NCBI GenBank assembly: GCA_947444305.1
Contig: CANEZP010000005.1
Location: forward strand, 39,771 to 103,770
DNA length: 64,000 nucleotides
Source: Pseudobdellovibrionaceae bacterium
GTDB taxonomy: Bacteria > Bdellovibrionota > Bdellovibrionia > Bdellovibrionales > UBA1609
Direction: 5' to 3'
A model generated the notes under the pieces. The model was given only the letters and a program-made list of their open reading frames with translations, made no database searches and had not been told where the DNA came from. Below are positions 24,417 to 32,901 of the stretch, piece after piece; within the stretch, counting starts at the first letter, position 1; each line of letters begins with the position of its first letter. The translations under genes were made by a program, and so were the position numbers.

Positions 24417-25516
24417 ACCGACGTCCAACCCTGCCGCTGGGTCTCGGTCAGGAAAGATTCGAGGGTCACTTCTTTACGGAACGCTTGGCCTACATCTTCA
24501 AGAAAAATAAAATTGAAGTGCCGCGTGTCCGTCATCTTTTTGTCTTCGTTCACGTAACGCATGAGTTTACTGCGCGACATGGGCCGGTGCGCCCGCGCAA
24601 AATCCCGCGGCCGTTGGATCTTCAAGCGTTCGATTAATAAGCGGATGACTTCCTCCGGGTTCGAACCGCGGAAGTAGCCTTGGTGCTCGCTCCACTGAAT
24701 GGCGAAGATTAGTCCGAGCCCGACGGCCAAACCGTGCGCGAGCTTGTAGTAACTTTCGAGCGCGTGGCCCAAGGAATGCCCAAGGTTGAGCACTTGCCGC
24801 TCGCCCGAGCGCTCGAACGGATCCTTCTGGACGACTTTGTATTTCGCCTGGATCGCGTCGGGCAAAAATTCCCAGATCGAATCCAAATCCGGCTTGAAAT
24901 CTTCTTTGAAACGCTCGAACAACGGCCCGCCTTCGAGTAACGCCATCTTGGCGAGTTCGCCCCCGGCGGATTGCATTTGCAAAGCCGGCAGGCCTTCGAA
25001 CAAACTTCGAACGATGAGAATGGCGTTGGCCGAGTAGAAAGTGCCAATTTGATTTTTAACTTCGGCCACGTTTAAGGCCGTCTTCCCGCCGTGGGCCGAG
25101 TCGAGCGCCGCGAGCAGCGTGGTCGGAATATGCACGAGCGGCACGCCCCGCTTCAACACGCTGGCGAGAAAGCCCGTGAAGTCCCCGACCGAACCGCCGC
25201 CGAGCCCGACGACGCATATCGAGCGGTTCGAAAACGGCGTGATCATTTTAAAAATTTTTTTGACGTGCGAAGCGAAGGCGTAAAGGTCTTTAAGATCTTC
25301 ACCGGCCGGCACGGGGTACGCGAGCGCGTAGTCTTTGAGCCATTTTTTAACGGTGTCGTTCTTTGCTAAGCGTTTGTCGTAGATGACCAGAAACTTCTCG
25401 GGCTTGAACCCGAGCGCCTCCGACAACCGCTCGCGGCTGGGCAATTTCTTTAAGAATTCGACTTTAGTTTTCGCGTCACCATTAAAAGAAAGTTCCACGT
25501 GAAAACCATACACCAA
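24413..25516 (-). CDS. aroB: 3-Dehydroquinate synthase
   Basis: NAD-dependent cyclisation of DAHP. Motifs: GLGGGSVGDFTGFLASVLKRG (NAD-binding glycine loop), HIPTTLLAALDSAHGGKTALN, KNQIGTFY, GGELAKMALL, LNLGHSLGHALE with metal histidines, and HGLAVGLG. Length is about 367. The start is TTG 25516 or the GTG directly after it. It is the first aro gene of the operon, 43 nt after an SGNH-type gene, with a GC-rich hairpin in the gap. Confidence 0.95.
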   Translation of the reverse strand: MVYGFHVELSFNGDAKTKVEFLKKLPSRERLSEALGFKPEKFLVIYDKRLAKNDTVKKWLKDYALAYPVPAGEDLKDLYAFASHVKKIFKMITPFSNRSICVVGLGGGSVGDFTGFLASVLKRGVPLVHIPTTLLAALDSAHGGKTALNVAEVKNQIGTFYSANAILIVRSLFEGLPALQMQSAGGELAKMALLEGGPLFERFKEDFKPDLDSIWEFLPDAIQAKYKVVQKDPFERSGERQVLNLGHSLGHALESYYKLAHGLAVGLGLIFAIQWSEHQGYFRGSNPEEVIRLLIERLKIQRPRDFARAHRPMSRSKLMRYVNEDKKMTDTRHFNFIFLEDVGQAFRKEVTLESFLTETQRQGWTSV

Positions 25517-25523
25517 ACCGGTG

Positions 25524-25542
25524 GGCCCGCCAACCGCGGGCC
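25524..25542. promoter_or_regulatory. GC-rich hairpin just upstream of aroB
   Basis: GGCCCGC (25524-25530) pairs with GCGGGCC (25536-25542) around a 5-nt loop, in the 43-nt gap before the aroB start. No T-run follows on the minus strand. It may be a weak terminator for the preceding gene or a leader structure that tunes aroB translation. Confidence 0.4.
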
Positions 25543-25559
25543 ATCACGTGATTACAAAT

Positions 25560-26510
25560 CTATTTGCGGCAGGTGTTCTGGGGCGGGTTCGCCTCGAAAG
25601 CCTCTTGCATCTTTTCGAAAACGTACTGAGCGCCGACTTCACTGATGTGAACACCATCGGGGCGCATCTGACGGCGGTTAAAACCACGATTTTGTTTTTT
25701 AACGAACAACTGCTTATCGGCGTTGAGCTCAGCGGCCATCGCTTCGAGATCGACGATGTAGCACGCGTTCGACGTCACGCAGTTCTCGCGGATCACGTCG
25801 TTAATTTTTTGCGCGCACTCGTGGCGGATCGGGTACCAAACGCCTTCTACGCCCGAGGTCAAACTATTGATTGGAACCTTTGCCGCGTCTTCTTTGGGTA
25901 CGGTGCCAATAAACAAAGGCTTGCCGGCCGTGGCCGAGGCGTGAATCAACCGGCGCGCCATGAATTCCGGGTATTCGTTCGTCTCGCAACCTTCGTGCAT
26001 GGCATCCCAGTACATAAGGTCGACGGCAAAAATGATCGAAGCACGGTCAAAGTTAGGACGGTTGCGACCGTCGAGAAGCTCGGCGATTTGATCGGCGCCG
26101 TCGGACATGTTGTTCCAGCCGAGACGATCGCGCACTTTGCTTTCGACGCTATCTTTTTCGACGTCACGGCCGAACCACGAAGCCGTATTAATGCCCGTGC
26201 TCGCGAAGAGCCAGCGCGACAAGAAACTTCCGCGGCCGTAGTGCTGCAAGAAGTTGCTGGACGGGCTGCCCTTGATGCGGCGGCCGCCGATTTTAGAAAC
26301 TTGCTGGCCTTTTTCATCGATCATCATCCGCATGGCGATGTTGTAGCTCGAGCCGGGAAACATCTCCGGAAAACGCGCCGTAATCGCCGCGCCGATTTCG
26401 AGGGGCTTGGCCAACGTGCATTCGAGCGTCTGATCCGAGAGGCCTTGCGCAAAAGAGTTGAGTGAACCGGCCATGAGGCAGAACAAAGTCAGTTTAGAAG
26501 CGAAAGACAT
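25560..26510 (-). CDS. Secreted SGNH-hydrolase-like protein
   Basis: A 316-residue exported protein with a signal peptide (MSFASKLTLFCLMAGSLNSFAQG) starting at ATG 26510. The C-terminal segment RPDGVHISEVGAQYVFEKM matches block V of SGNH/GDSL hydrolases, with the catalytic Asp-x-x-His. LFIGTVP is a plausible earlier strand. The canonical N-terminal GDS serine block is not evident, so activity is uncertain. Several cysteines in the mature part suggest disulfides. It precedes aroB, with a hairpin between them. Confidence 0.6.
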   Translation of the reverse strand: MSFASKLTLFCLMAGSLNSFAQGLSDQTLECTLAKPLEIGAAITARFPEMFPGSSYNIAMRMMIDEKGQQVSKIGGRRIKGSPSSNFLQHYGRGSFLSRWLFASTGINTASWFGRDVEKDSVESKVRDRLGWNNMSDGADQIAELLDGRNRPNFDRASIIFAVDLMYWDAMHEGCETNEYPEFMARRLIHASATAGKPLFIGTVPKEDAAKVPINSLTSGVEGVWYPIRHECAQKINDVIRENCVTSNACYIVDLEAMAAELNADKQLFVKKQNRGFNRRQMRPDGVHISEVGAQYVFEKMQEAFEANPPQNTCRK

Positions 26511-26620
26511 GAGAACCCCGATGGCCAAAAAATGTTAACTCACGAACGCAAAAGGTCGTTCGAACACGCTTACCGCGTACTTCACGTATATCGGAGTCGT
26601 CTATAGGAAACTTCGTGCCA

Positions 26621-27457
26621 CTAAATCTTCGGGTCGAAGGCGTCGCGCAGGCCGTCCCCAAGCAAGTTGAAGGCGAGTACCACGGACAAAATACAGAGTC
26701 CCGGCCACGTCACCAGCCACGGAGCGCTCTCGATGTAGGCCTTCGAGTCCGAAAGCATCGCGCCCCATTCCGGAGTGGGGGCTTGCGCGCCCAGGCCTAA
26801 AAAGCCGAGCGCGGCCATGTTCAAAATGCCGTCGGAAAAGCCGAGCGAAGCCTGAACGATCATCGGGGCGGTGCAGTTGGGCAAGATCACGAGCACCATC
26901 TGGCGCAATCTTCCCGCGCCGAACGCGCGACTTGCCTGCACGTAATCTTTCTCGCGTTCCGCAAGCACGGCCGCCCGGGAAATGCGAATGAAACCGGGAA
27001 GTGAAACTAACGTCACCGCCCACAGCGCATTCCACAACGATGGCCCGAGAATCGCGACCACGACGATCGCGAGCAGCAAACTCGGTAGCGCCATCAAAAC
27101 GTCGACCATGCGAAGAACGAAGCGATCCCAAAAGCCGCCGAAAAAACCGGCCGTCACGCCGAGCGTTCCGCCGATGAGCACCGACACGACAACGCTCAGA
27201 AAACCAAAGCCCAGCGAGATGCGGGAACCATTCGCCAACCGACTCAACATATCGCGACCGAGGTCGTCGGTGCCGAGCGGAAACCGTGCTTCGCCCCCCG
27301 CCCACACCGGCGCTTTCATTTGCTGGCCGTCAAAAACTTCGATGGGAGAATGCAGCGGTAAGACCGGCGCGAGCAAAGCAAGCAAAACCCAGAACGAGAG
27401 AAACACCAAACATACGACTGAAGCTTTGTTGTCGAACAATTTACGCCAAGATTTCAC
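26621..27457 (-). CDS. dppC: Peptide ABC transporter permease, DppC type
   Basis: Inner-membrane permease of an oligopeptide/dipeptide importer. Six hydrophobic segments, LGTDDLGRDMLSRLANGSRISL near the N-terminus (the DppC/OppC signature), and the ATPase-docking EAA loop around residues 165-185 (EREKDYVQASRAFGAGRLRQ). GTG 27457 overlaps the dppB stop as GTGA and gives 278 residues. A longer open frame to 27616 lies inside dppB and is rejected. Confidence 0.92.
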   Translation of the reverse strand: MKSWRKLFDNKASVVCLVFLSFWVLLALLAPVLPLHSPIEVFDGQQMKAPVWAGGEARFPLGTDDLGRDMLSRLANGSRISLGFGFLSVVVSVLIGGTLGVTAGFFGGFWDRFVLRMVDVLMALPSLLLAIVVVAILGPSLWNALWAVTLVSLPGFIRISRAAVLAEREKDYVQASRAFGAGRLRQMVLVILPNCTAPMIVQASLGFSDGILNMAALGFLGLGAQAPTPEWGAMLSDSKAYIESAPWLVTWPGLCILSVVLAFNLLGDGLRDAFDPKI

Positions 27458-28467
27458 AGCGCACCCCGCAAGCGAGGGTTCAGATAGATGTAGTAAATAT
27501 CGACCGCGATGTTTACGAGCACGATCATCACCGACAAAAGCAAAACCCCACCTTGCAGAACCGGATAATCTCGCGCCTGCACGCTTGCCACGAGCCAACG
27601 CCCGACGCCCGGCCAAGAAAATAGAGTCTCGGTGAGAACGGCGCCGGTGAGTAGCGTACCCAGCATCAATCCGATCACGGTCACGACCGGTAGCAGAGCG
27701 TTCTTCAACGCGTGCACGAAAACGATCCGGTAAAAAGATAAGCCTTTGGCCTTCGCCGTGCGCACGTAATCTTCACGCAAGACCTCGAGCAAACTTGAGC
27801 GAGTCATGCGCGCGATCGCCGCGACGGGGATCGTGCCCAACACGAGCGCCGGTAAAAACATGTGCCGCAAAGTTTCCCAAAAACCGGCGAAGCCTAAACC
27901 ACGGCGCCAGACATCGATTAGGTAAAAACCCGTCCAGGGCTCGACGTCGTACAAGGCCGAGATGCGACCCGAAACCGGCGTCAGGCCCAAACGAACCGAG
28001 AAAAACATGATTAGGATCAACCCCCACCAAAAGATCGGCATGGAGTAACCGATGAGGCTTGCCGACATCAACAGGTGATCGGGCCAGCGCCGACGCTTGA
28101 CCGCGGCGATCACGCCCATCGGAATACCGAGTAGAACGGACCACAACAAGGCCGCGGCACTGAGCTCGACGGTTGCGGGAAAGCGGTCGGCGAATTCATT
28201 CCACACGGGGCGTTTCGAAATAATAGATTCGCCTAGATCGCCACGAAGAGCGCGGCCCATAAACTGAAAGTATTGAGAGTAAAGCGGTAAATCTAAACCT
28301 AGATTATGCCTCATCTCAGTGACAAGTTCCGGTGAGCCGCCGCGCTCGCCGAGCATGAGTAAAACCGGGTCACCCGGAATCAAACGGATCATTAAAAACG
28401 CAACCAAGCTCACGCCAAAAAGCGTGGGCACGGCATTCAACAAACGTTTAATTAAGACGCGGCCCAT
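27454..28467 (-). CDS. dppB: Peptide ABC transporter permease, DppB type
   Basis: Partner permease. The N-terminus (IKRLLNAVPTLFGVSLVAF then IRLIPGDP) and the later LPVVTVIGLMLGTLLTGAVLTE are family hallmarks. The EAA-like loop is EVLREDYVRTAKAKGLSFYRI. Six membrane segments in 337 residues. It lies 5 nt after dppA and overlaps dppC by 4 nt. Confidence 0.93.
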   Translation of the reverse strand: MGRVLIKRLLNAVPTLFGVSLVAFLMIRLIPGDPVLLMLGERGGSPELVTEMRHNLGLDLPLYSQYFQFMGRALRGDLGESIISKRPVWNEFADRFPATVELSAAALLWSVLLGIPMGVIAAVKRRRWPDHLLMSASLIGYSMPIFWWGLILIMFFSVRLGLTPVSGRISALYDVEPWTGFYLIDVWRRGLGFAGFWETLRHMFLPALVLGTIPVAAIARMTRSSLLEVLREDYVRTAKAKGLSFYRIVFVHALKNALLPVVTVIGLMLGTLLTGAVLTETLFSWPGVGRWLVASVQARDYPVLQGGVLLLSVMIVLVNIAVDIYYIYLNPRLRGAL

Positions 28468-28472
28468 CCGCG

Positions 28473-30053
28473 CTACTTCATGTCGATGGGATAGAAATCT
28501 TCGGTGCCGAGAGGACTTATCTTATAGCCCTCAACGTTTTGGGTCATGCCACGAAAGACCGTCGCGTGCGCCAACGTCACCCAAGGCGCTTGCGCCTTGA
28601 AGAGTTCTTGCGCTTTGAAATACTGCGAACTGCGCTCGCGCATATCGCTAACGGTCTTGGCGCGGGTGATGATCTTGTCGTAATCTTTATTGCACCAGCG
28701 GGCTAAATTCGAACCGCCCTGCACGGCCGCGCAACTAAGTAAGGTTCCCATGAAATTATCGGGATCGCCGTTGTCGGTGGTCCAACCGATCTGAATCATC
28801 TGGTGTTCGCCGTTGCGTGCCTTGGATAGATACGTCGGCCAATCGTAGGTCACCAACGTTACGCGGATGCCGACTTTCGCGAGATCGGCCTGCATCAGCT
28901 CACCCATTTTTTTACCGTTGGGATTGTAAGGCCGCGAAACCGGCAGCGTCCAAATCTCGGTATCGAAGCCGTTCGCGAAGCCGGCTTTCTTCAGCAGCTC
29001 CTTAGCTTTTTCGGGATTGTAATCGTAATCTTTCGTGTCGGGATTATTCGCCCACACGGTCGGCGGGATCGGATTTCGCGCCGACGTGGCGGTGGATTGG
29101 TAAACCACGTTCAGATAATTATCTCGATTGAGCGCGTAGGCGATGGCCTGCCGCACTTCAAGCTTATTGAACGGCGGCTTCTGGACGTTCATCGCCAAGT
29201 AACCGACGTTCGCGCCGGGTTGGCTCATGAGTTTAAGTTTCGTGTTGCCGGAAATGCCCTTGAGATCTTGCGGCGCCGGTTCGGCGATCAAGTTGCATTC
29301 GCCCGCTTTTAATTTCTGAAAGCGCACGTTCGGATCGGGTGTAATCGCGAAAACCACTTTGTCGAGTTTCGCGCGACCGGCCCAGTAGGTCGGATTCGCG
29401 TCGTAACGAATCGAGTTGTCCTTTACGTATCGCTTGAGCACGAACGGCCCGGTGCCGACGGGTTCGATGTCGATCTTTTCGGGCGTTTTATTTTTTGTTA
29501 ATTGATCGGCGTATTCTTTCGACAGAACGACCGCGAAGCTCATCGCTAAATTTGCGATAAAAGGCGCGGCCGGCTGGTTAAGTACAAACTTGACCGTGTA
29601 ATCGTCGACCTTTTGGATGTCTTTAATCATCGTGTCCATTTCCATGCCCGTAAAGAACACGAAATGGCCGCCGTTCACTTTGTGATAAGGATGATCCTTT
29701 TTCAAAGCCCGGTTGAAAGAAAACAAAACGTCATCGGCGTTCATGGGCCGGGTCGGTTTGAACGTCTCCGTCGTATGGAAGGTTGCGTTCTTGCGAAGAT
29801 GAAAAGTGTAGGTCTTACCGTCTTTAGAGATATCCCATTTTTCGGCCAGGCCGGGTACGGTCTTGGTGCCACCGTCTTCAAACTCCACGAGTCGGTTGTA
29901 AAGCATCTGCGAAGAAGCATTGAACGTCGGTCCGTCTTCACCCATTTGGGGATTAAACGTGGAAGGACTCGCTTCCGAACAGTACACAAGTGTTTTTTCG
30001 GCCCGGGCGTGCATCCCGGCCAACAACAGCAAAACCAATCCCCAAGACTTCAT
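28473..30053 (-). CDS. dppA: Peptide-binding protein, DppA type
   Basis: Periplasmic solute-binding protein (SBP family 5) for the DppBC importer. Signal peptide MKSWGLVLLLLAGMHARAE. Typical features: VYCSEASPSTFNPQ, NRLVEF, FHLRKNATFH, NADDVLFSFNRAL, RQAIAYALNR, the GWTTDNGDPDNF motif and a C-terminal cysteine pair (SCAAVQGGSNLARWCN) also found in DppA. Its ribosome site AAAGGGGA lies in the last codons of ung. 526 residues. Confidence 0.92.
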   Translation of the reverse strand: MKSWGLVLLLLAGMHARAEKTLVYCSEASPSTFNPQMGEDGPTFNASSQMLYNRLVEFEDGGTKTVPGLAEKWDISKDGKTYTFHLRKNATFHTTETFKPTRPMNADDVLFSFNRALKKDHPYHKVNGGHFVFFTGMEMDTMIKDIQKVDDYTVKFVLNQPAAPFIANLAMSFAVVLSKEYADQLTKNKTPEKIDIEPVGTGPFVLKRYVKDNSIRYDANPTYWAGRAKLDKVVFAITPDPNVRFQKLKAGECNLIAEPAPQDLKGISGNTKLKLMSQPGANVGYLAMNVQKPPFNKLEVRQAIAYALNRDNYLNVVYQSTATSARNPIPPTVWANNPDTKDYDYNPEKAKELLKKAGFANGFDTEIWTLPVSRPYNPNGKKMGELMQADLAKVGIRVTLVTYDWPTYLSKARNGEHQMIQIGWTTDNGDPDNFMGTLLSCAAVQGGSNLARWCNKDYDKIITRAKTVSDMRERSSQYFKAQELFKAQAPWVTLAHATVFRGMTQNVEGYKISPLGTEDFYPIDMK

Positions 30054-30054
30054 G

Positions 30055-30759
30055 TCATTCCCCTTTGAGCGGAGGGAGTTGCCAGTCGACCGGCGCCTCT
30101 CCCCGTGATTTCAAATACTCATTTATTTTAGAAAACGGCCGGCTGCCGAAAAATCCGCGATGCGCGGACAGCGGCGACGGATGCGGGCCTTTTAGTACCA
30201 AATGTTTTTTGGCGTCGATGAACTCACCTTTTTTTTGCGCGTAACTGCCCCACAGCACAAACACGACACCTTCGCGTTCGCGATTTATTTTTTCGATGAC
30301 CGCGTCGGTGAATTGCTCCCACCCTTTTTTCTGGTGGCTGCCGGCGCGGCCCGCCTCGACGGTCAACGTGGCGTTGAGCAAAAGCACGCCTTGGTTCGCC
30401 CAAGATTCTAAGAATCCGTGCGCGGGCTGGTCGATGCCTAAATCCTTTTTCATTTCTTTATAGATATTTTTTAAAGACGGCGGCACGTCGACGCCCGGAC
30501 GAACGGAAAAGCACAATCCGTGCGCCTGATCGGGCCCGTGATAGGGATCTTGCCCAAGGATCACCACTTTGACCTTATCGAACGGCGTATGGTTAAGCGC
30601 CGCAAAATACTCGCTGCCGCGCGGGAAAATTCTTTTTTTTGCGCCGGCCTCTTTACGTAAAAAAGATTTTAACTCTTCCATGTAAGGCTTTTGAAATTCG
30701 GGAAGGAGCCGTTCCTTCCATGAAGGTTCGAGTTGAATCTTTGTTGCGTCGGTATTCAT
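30055..30759 (-). CDS. ung: Uracil-DNA glycosylase
   Basis: Removes uracil from DNA (family 1). Water-activating motif GQDPYHG with Asp71, [35 protein letters not shown] and the DNA-intercalating [14 protein letters not shown] 30759 gives 234 residues. The frame opens to 30795, but AAGGGA lies correctly for the inner ATG. It heads the dppABC operon and is divergent, by 57 bp, from a 3-methyladenine glycosylase gene. Confidence 0.96.
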   Translation of the reverse strand: MNTDATKIQLEPSWKERLLPEFQKPYMEELKSFLRKEAGAKKRIFPRGSEYFAALNHTPFDKVKVVILGQDPYHGPDQAHGLCFSVRPGVDVPPSLKNIYKEMKKDLGIDQPAHGFLESWANQGVLLLNATLTVEAGRAGSHQKKGWEQFTDAVIEKINREREGVVFVLWGSYAQKKGEFIDAKKHLVLKGPHPSPLSAHRGFFGSRPFSKINEYLKSRGEAPVDWQLPPLKGE

Positions 30760-30816
30760 ACTAATTTGGTTCTCATCCCTTGAGAAAGCAGTCAAGCCGC
30801 GCTACTCATTTCCGTT

Positions 30817-31395
30817 ATGAAAACGCGTCTGCAAAAAGATTTTTACGAGCGTGACACCGTCGACGTTGCGCGCGGTCTTTTGGGAAAGATTCTCGTTCAT
30901 AATCTCAGCGACGGCACAAAATTGAGCGGTCGCATCGTCGAGACCGAAGCCTACCTCGGCGCCGAGGATCCCGCCGCGCATAGCTTCGGGGGGCGCCGCA
31001 CGCCCCGCACCGAAGCCATGTTCGGCGAGCCGGGTTTAAGCTACGTTTATTTTATTTACGGCGTTTATTATTGTTTCAATGTCGTCACGGCGAAGAGAGA
31101 TGTACCCGAGGCCGTGCTCGTGCGCGCGCTCGAACCCGTCAACGGCATCAGCGCAAACGGCCCCGGTAAATTGTGTATCGCCCTCCGCCTGGACCGCACC
31201 CATAACGCAATCGACCTGACGTCGAGTCCCGAACTTTACATTGAGGATCAACCTAGCGTTGATGAAAAGATAATCATCGAAGGCGCGCGCGTCGGCATCG
31301 GTGATCTACACGACGGTGTACATTGGCCCCTGCGTTTCGGAATTAAAAATCACCCCGCGCTGAGCCCTAAGAAATTCACTAATTATCTGGACTAA
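30817..31395 (+). CDS. 3-Methyladenine-DNA glycosylase, AAG/MPG family
   Basis: Base-excision repair enzyme for alkylated purines. RDTVDVARGLLGKILV opens the fold. The catalytic glutamate is in GRIVETEAY (42-44 region), followed by AEDPAAHSFGGRTP-like turns, YVYFIYGVYYCFNVV, AVLVRALEP, NGPGKLCIAL and the ending LRFGIKNHPALSP. 192 residues. Divergent from ung, pairing two glycosylases around one short promoter region. Confidence 0.95.
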   Translation: MKTRLQKDFYERDTVDVARGLLGKILVHNLSDGTKLSGRIVETEAYLGAEDPAAHSFGGRRTPRTEAMFGEPGLSYVYFIYGVYYCFNVVTAKRDVPEAVLVRALEPVNGISANGPGKLCIALRLDRTHNAIDLTSSPELYIEDQPSVDEKIIIEGARVGIGDLHDGVHWPLRFGIKNHPALSPKKFTNYLD

Positions 31396-31572
31396 GCACA
31401 CGCTATTTTCAGGGACATTTACGAACTTTCTGCACGGGGCTGTAACTGTTCGAAGCACTACGAAATCGCGAAAAGCCTGCCCTTATTGGTGTCTTCGTTA
31501 ACGTGCTCGCCTTGACATGCTTCTTGCACAACCCAAGTTGTAGAAACGCCGATCAAACAGAAGAGGTGCGTG

Positions 31573-31923
31573 ATGACAATCTATAATCCCAGCCGCGAAG
31601 AAAGAGCTTTTCTTTATCAAGAGGCACAAGATTTAGAACCCTTGATGAAGGATCTCGGTTCGTTGACCGTCATGGTCGAGGAAGTCGATCCAGCCGGGAA
31701 GTCCGCTTCGAAGCGCAAGAATAAATATCGCGTCACCTTCGTCGTTGCGCCCGAAAGCGTTGCGATGCGCGTGCAAGCAACCGACGCCAATCTCTTCGAA
31801 GCCGCGATGGCCGCGAAGGAAGAAACTTTGCGCCAGCTCAACGCGATCGTAAATTCCATGCCGCGTGAATGGAAAGCCGGTGAGATGAACGGCGGCCTTA
31901 TTCCTCCCTCAAGCTTGCATTAA
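31573..31923 (+). CDS. Unrecognised small cytoplasmic protein
   Basis: A 116-residue soluble protein with an AGAGGTG ribosome site before ATG 31573; a GTG directly upstream is also possible. No signal peptide. The sequence has a charged helix (REERAFLYQEAQDLEPLMKD), a strand pair with a basic turn (SKRKNKYRVTFVV) and a second helix rich in Ala and Glu. I do not recognise it. The 177 bases before it hold a TTGACA at 31512-31517 without a convincing -10. It is followed after 2 nt by an SDR gene. Confidence 0.6.
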   Translation: MTIYNPSREERAFLYQEAQDLEPLMKDLGSLTVMVEEVDPAGKSASKRKNKYRVTFVVAPESVAMRVQATDANLFEAAMAAKEETLRQLNAIVNSMPREWKAGEMNGGLIPPSSLH

Positions 31924-31925
31924 TC

Positions 31926-32753
31926 GTGATCGTTTTAATCTCCGGTGCCTCAACGGGCATCGGTCAATCCGCCGCGCTCGAATTGGCTCGCAAGGGTCAT
32001 ACGGTTTGGGCCGGTGTTCGCTCCCAAAAGTCATTCGATGAAATTACCGCGATTAAAATTCCTGAACTTCGGGCCGTTTTTTTAGACGTGTGCGATGAGA
32101 GTTCAATCGTCGGTGCGGTCACATCGATCCGGGAAAAATCCGGTCGCCTCGACGCTCTCGTTAATAACGCCGGCATGGCCGTCGGCGGCCCGGTCGAAGG
32201 CATTCAACTTGAAGATTGGCGCCGGCAATTCGAAACGAATGTTTTCGGCCAAGTGCGCGTCATTCAAGAATGTCTTCCCTTGTTACGCAAAAGCCGCGGC
32301 AGGATCGTTAATATTTCTTCGATCTCCGGCCGGGTTTCTAGTCCGTTCCTCGGGCCCTACGCTTCTTCGAAATTTGCGTTCGAAGCGATTAGCGATTCCT
32401 TGCGACGCGAGCTCAAACCCCTCGGCGTAAAGGTTTCGATTATTGAACCCGGTCCGATCGCGACACCTTTCTGGGAAAAGTCGAGAAGCTCGGGCCTCGA
32501 GAAGATCGACCGGTACGCTCCGATGCTTAGGGAGATCTACGGCCCCGCGATGGAGAAGTTTAAAAAACAGATCGACCTCGCCGAACGAACCGCCTCGCCC
32601 GTGACGGTCGTCACCCGCGCGATTATGCATGCATTGACCTCGCGTAAGCCGAAGACACGTTACTTCGTAGGACGCGGGATAAGTGCGACCGCGGCGCTGT
32701 TCAACACCCTCCCCGACACATGGGCCGACCGGCTCATGCTCGCTCGTTCTTAA
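31926..32753 (+). CDS. Short-chain dehydrogenase/reductase
   Basis: Classical SDR of 275 residues. Nucleotide-binding GASTGIG at the N-terminus, NNAGMA after the fourth strand, catalytic serine in NISSISG, and Tyr-x-x-x-Lys in YASSKFA. IEPGPIATPFW is the usual segment after the active site. Substrate cannot be told. The start is a GTG 2 nt after the preceding stop, so the two genes are coupled. Confidence 0.9.
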   Translation: MIVLISGASTGIGQSAALELARKGHTVWAGVRSQKSFDEITAIKIPELRAVFLDVCDESSIVGAVTSIREKSGRLDALVNNAGMAVGGPVEGIQLEDWRRQFETNVFGQVRVIQECLPLLRKSRGRIVNISSISGRVSSPFLGPYASSKFAFEAISDSLRRELKPLGVKVSIIEPGPIATPFWEKSRSSGLEKIDRYAPMLREIYGPAMEKFKKQIDLAERTASPVTVVTRAIMHALTSRKPKTRYFVGRGISATAALFNTLPDTWADRLMLARS

Positions 32754-32901
32754 GTAAGATATGCTAACCGTTTTAGACGTGCGGGCATTAAATTCAGAGG
32801 CCGCTCGCCTTAAAGAAATTTAAGACCACGCCGGTTGGCTCGTCCTTCGCAAATGCATCCACGGACCCCCACAACTTTTAAGCCCCTTTTTCGGAGGATG
32901 C

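Noticed and set aside
25521..26465. A 314-codon plus-strand open frame opposite the SGNH-like gene
   Set aside because: It mirrors the real minus-strand gene, which has a signal peptide and SGNH block V. The plus frame has no ribosome site and shows no domain.
26601..27305. A 234-codon minus-strand open frame over dppC
   Set aside because: Arg/Gly-rich shadow in another frame of a clear permease gene.
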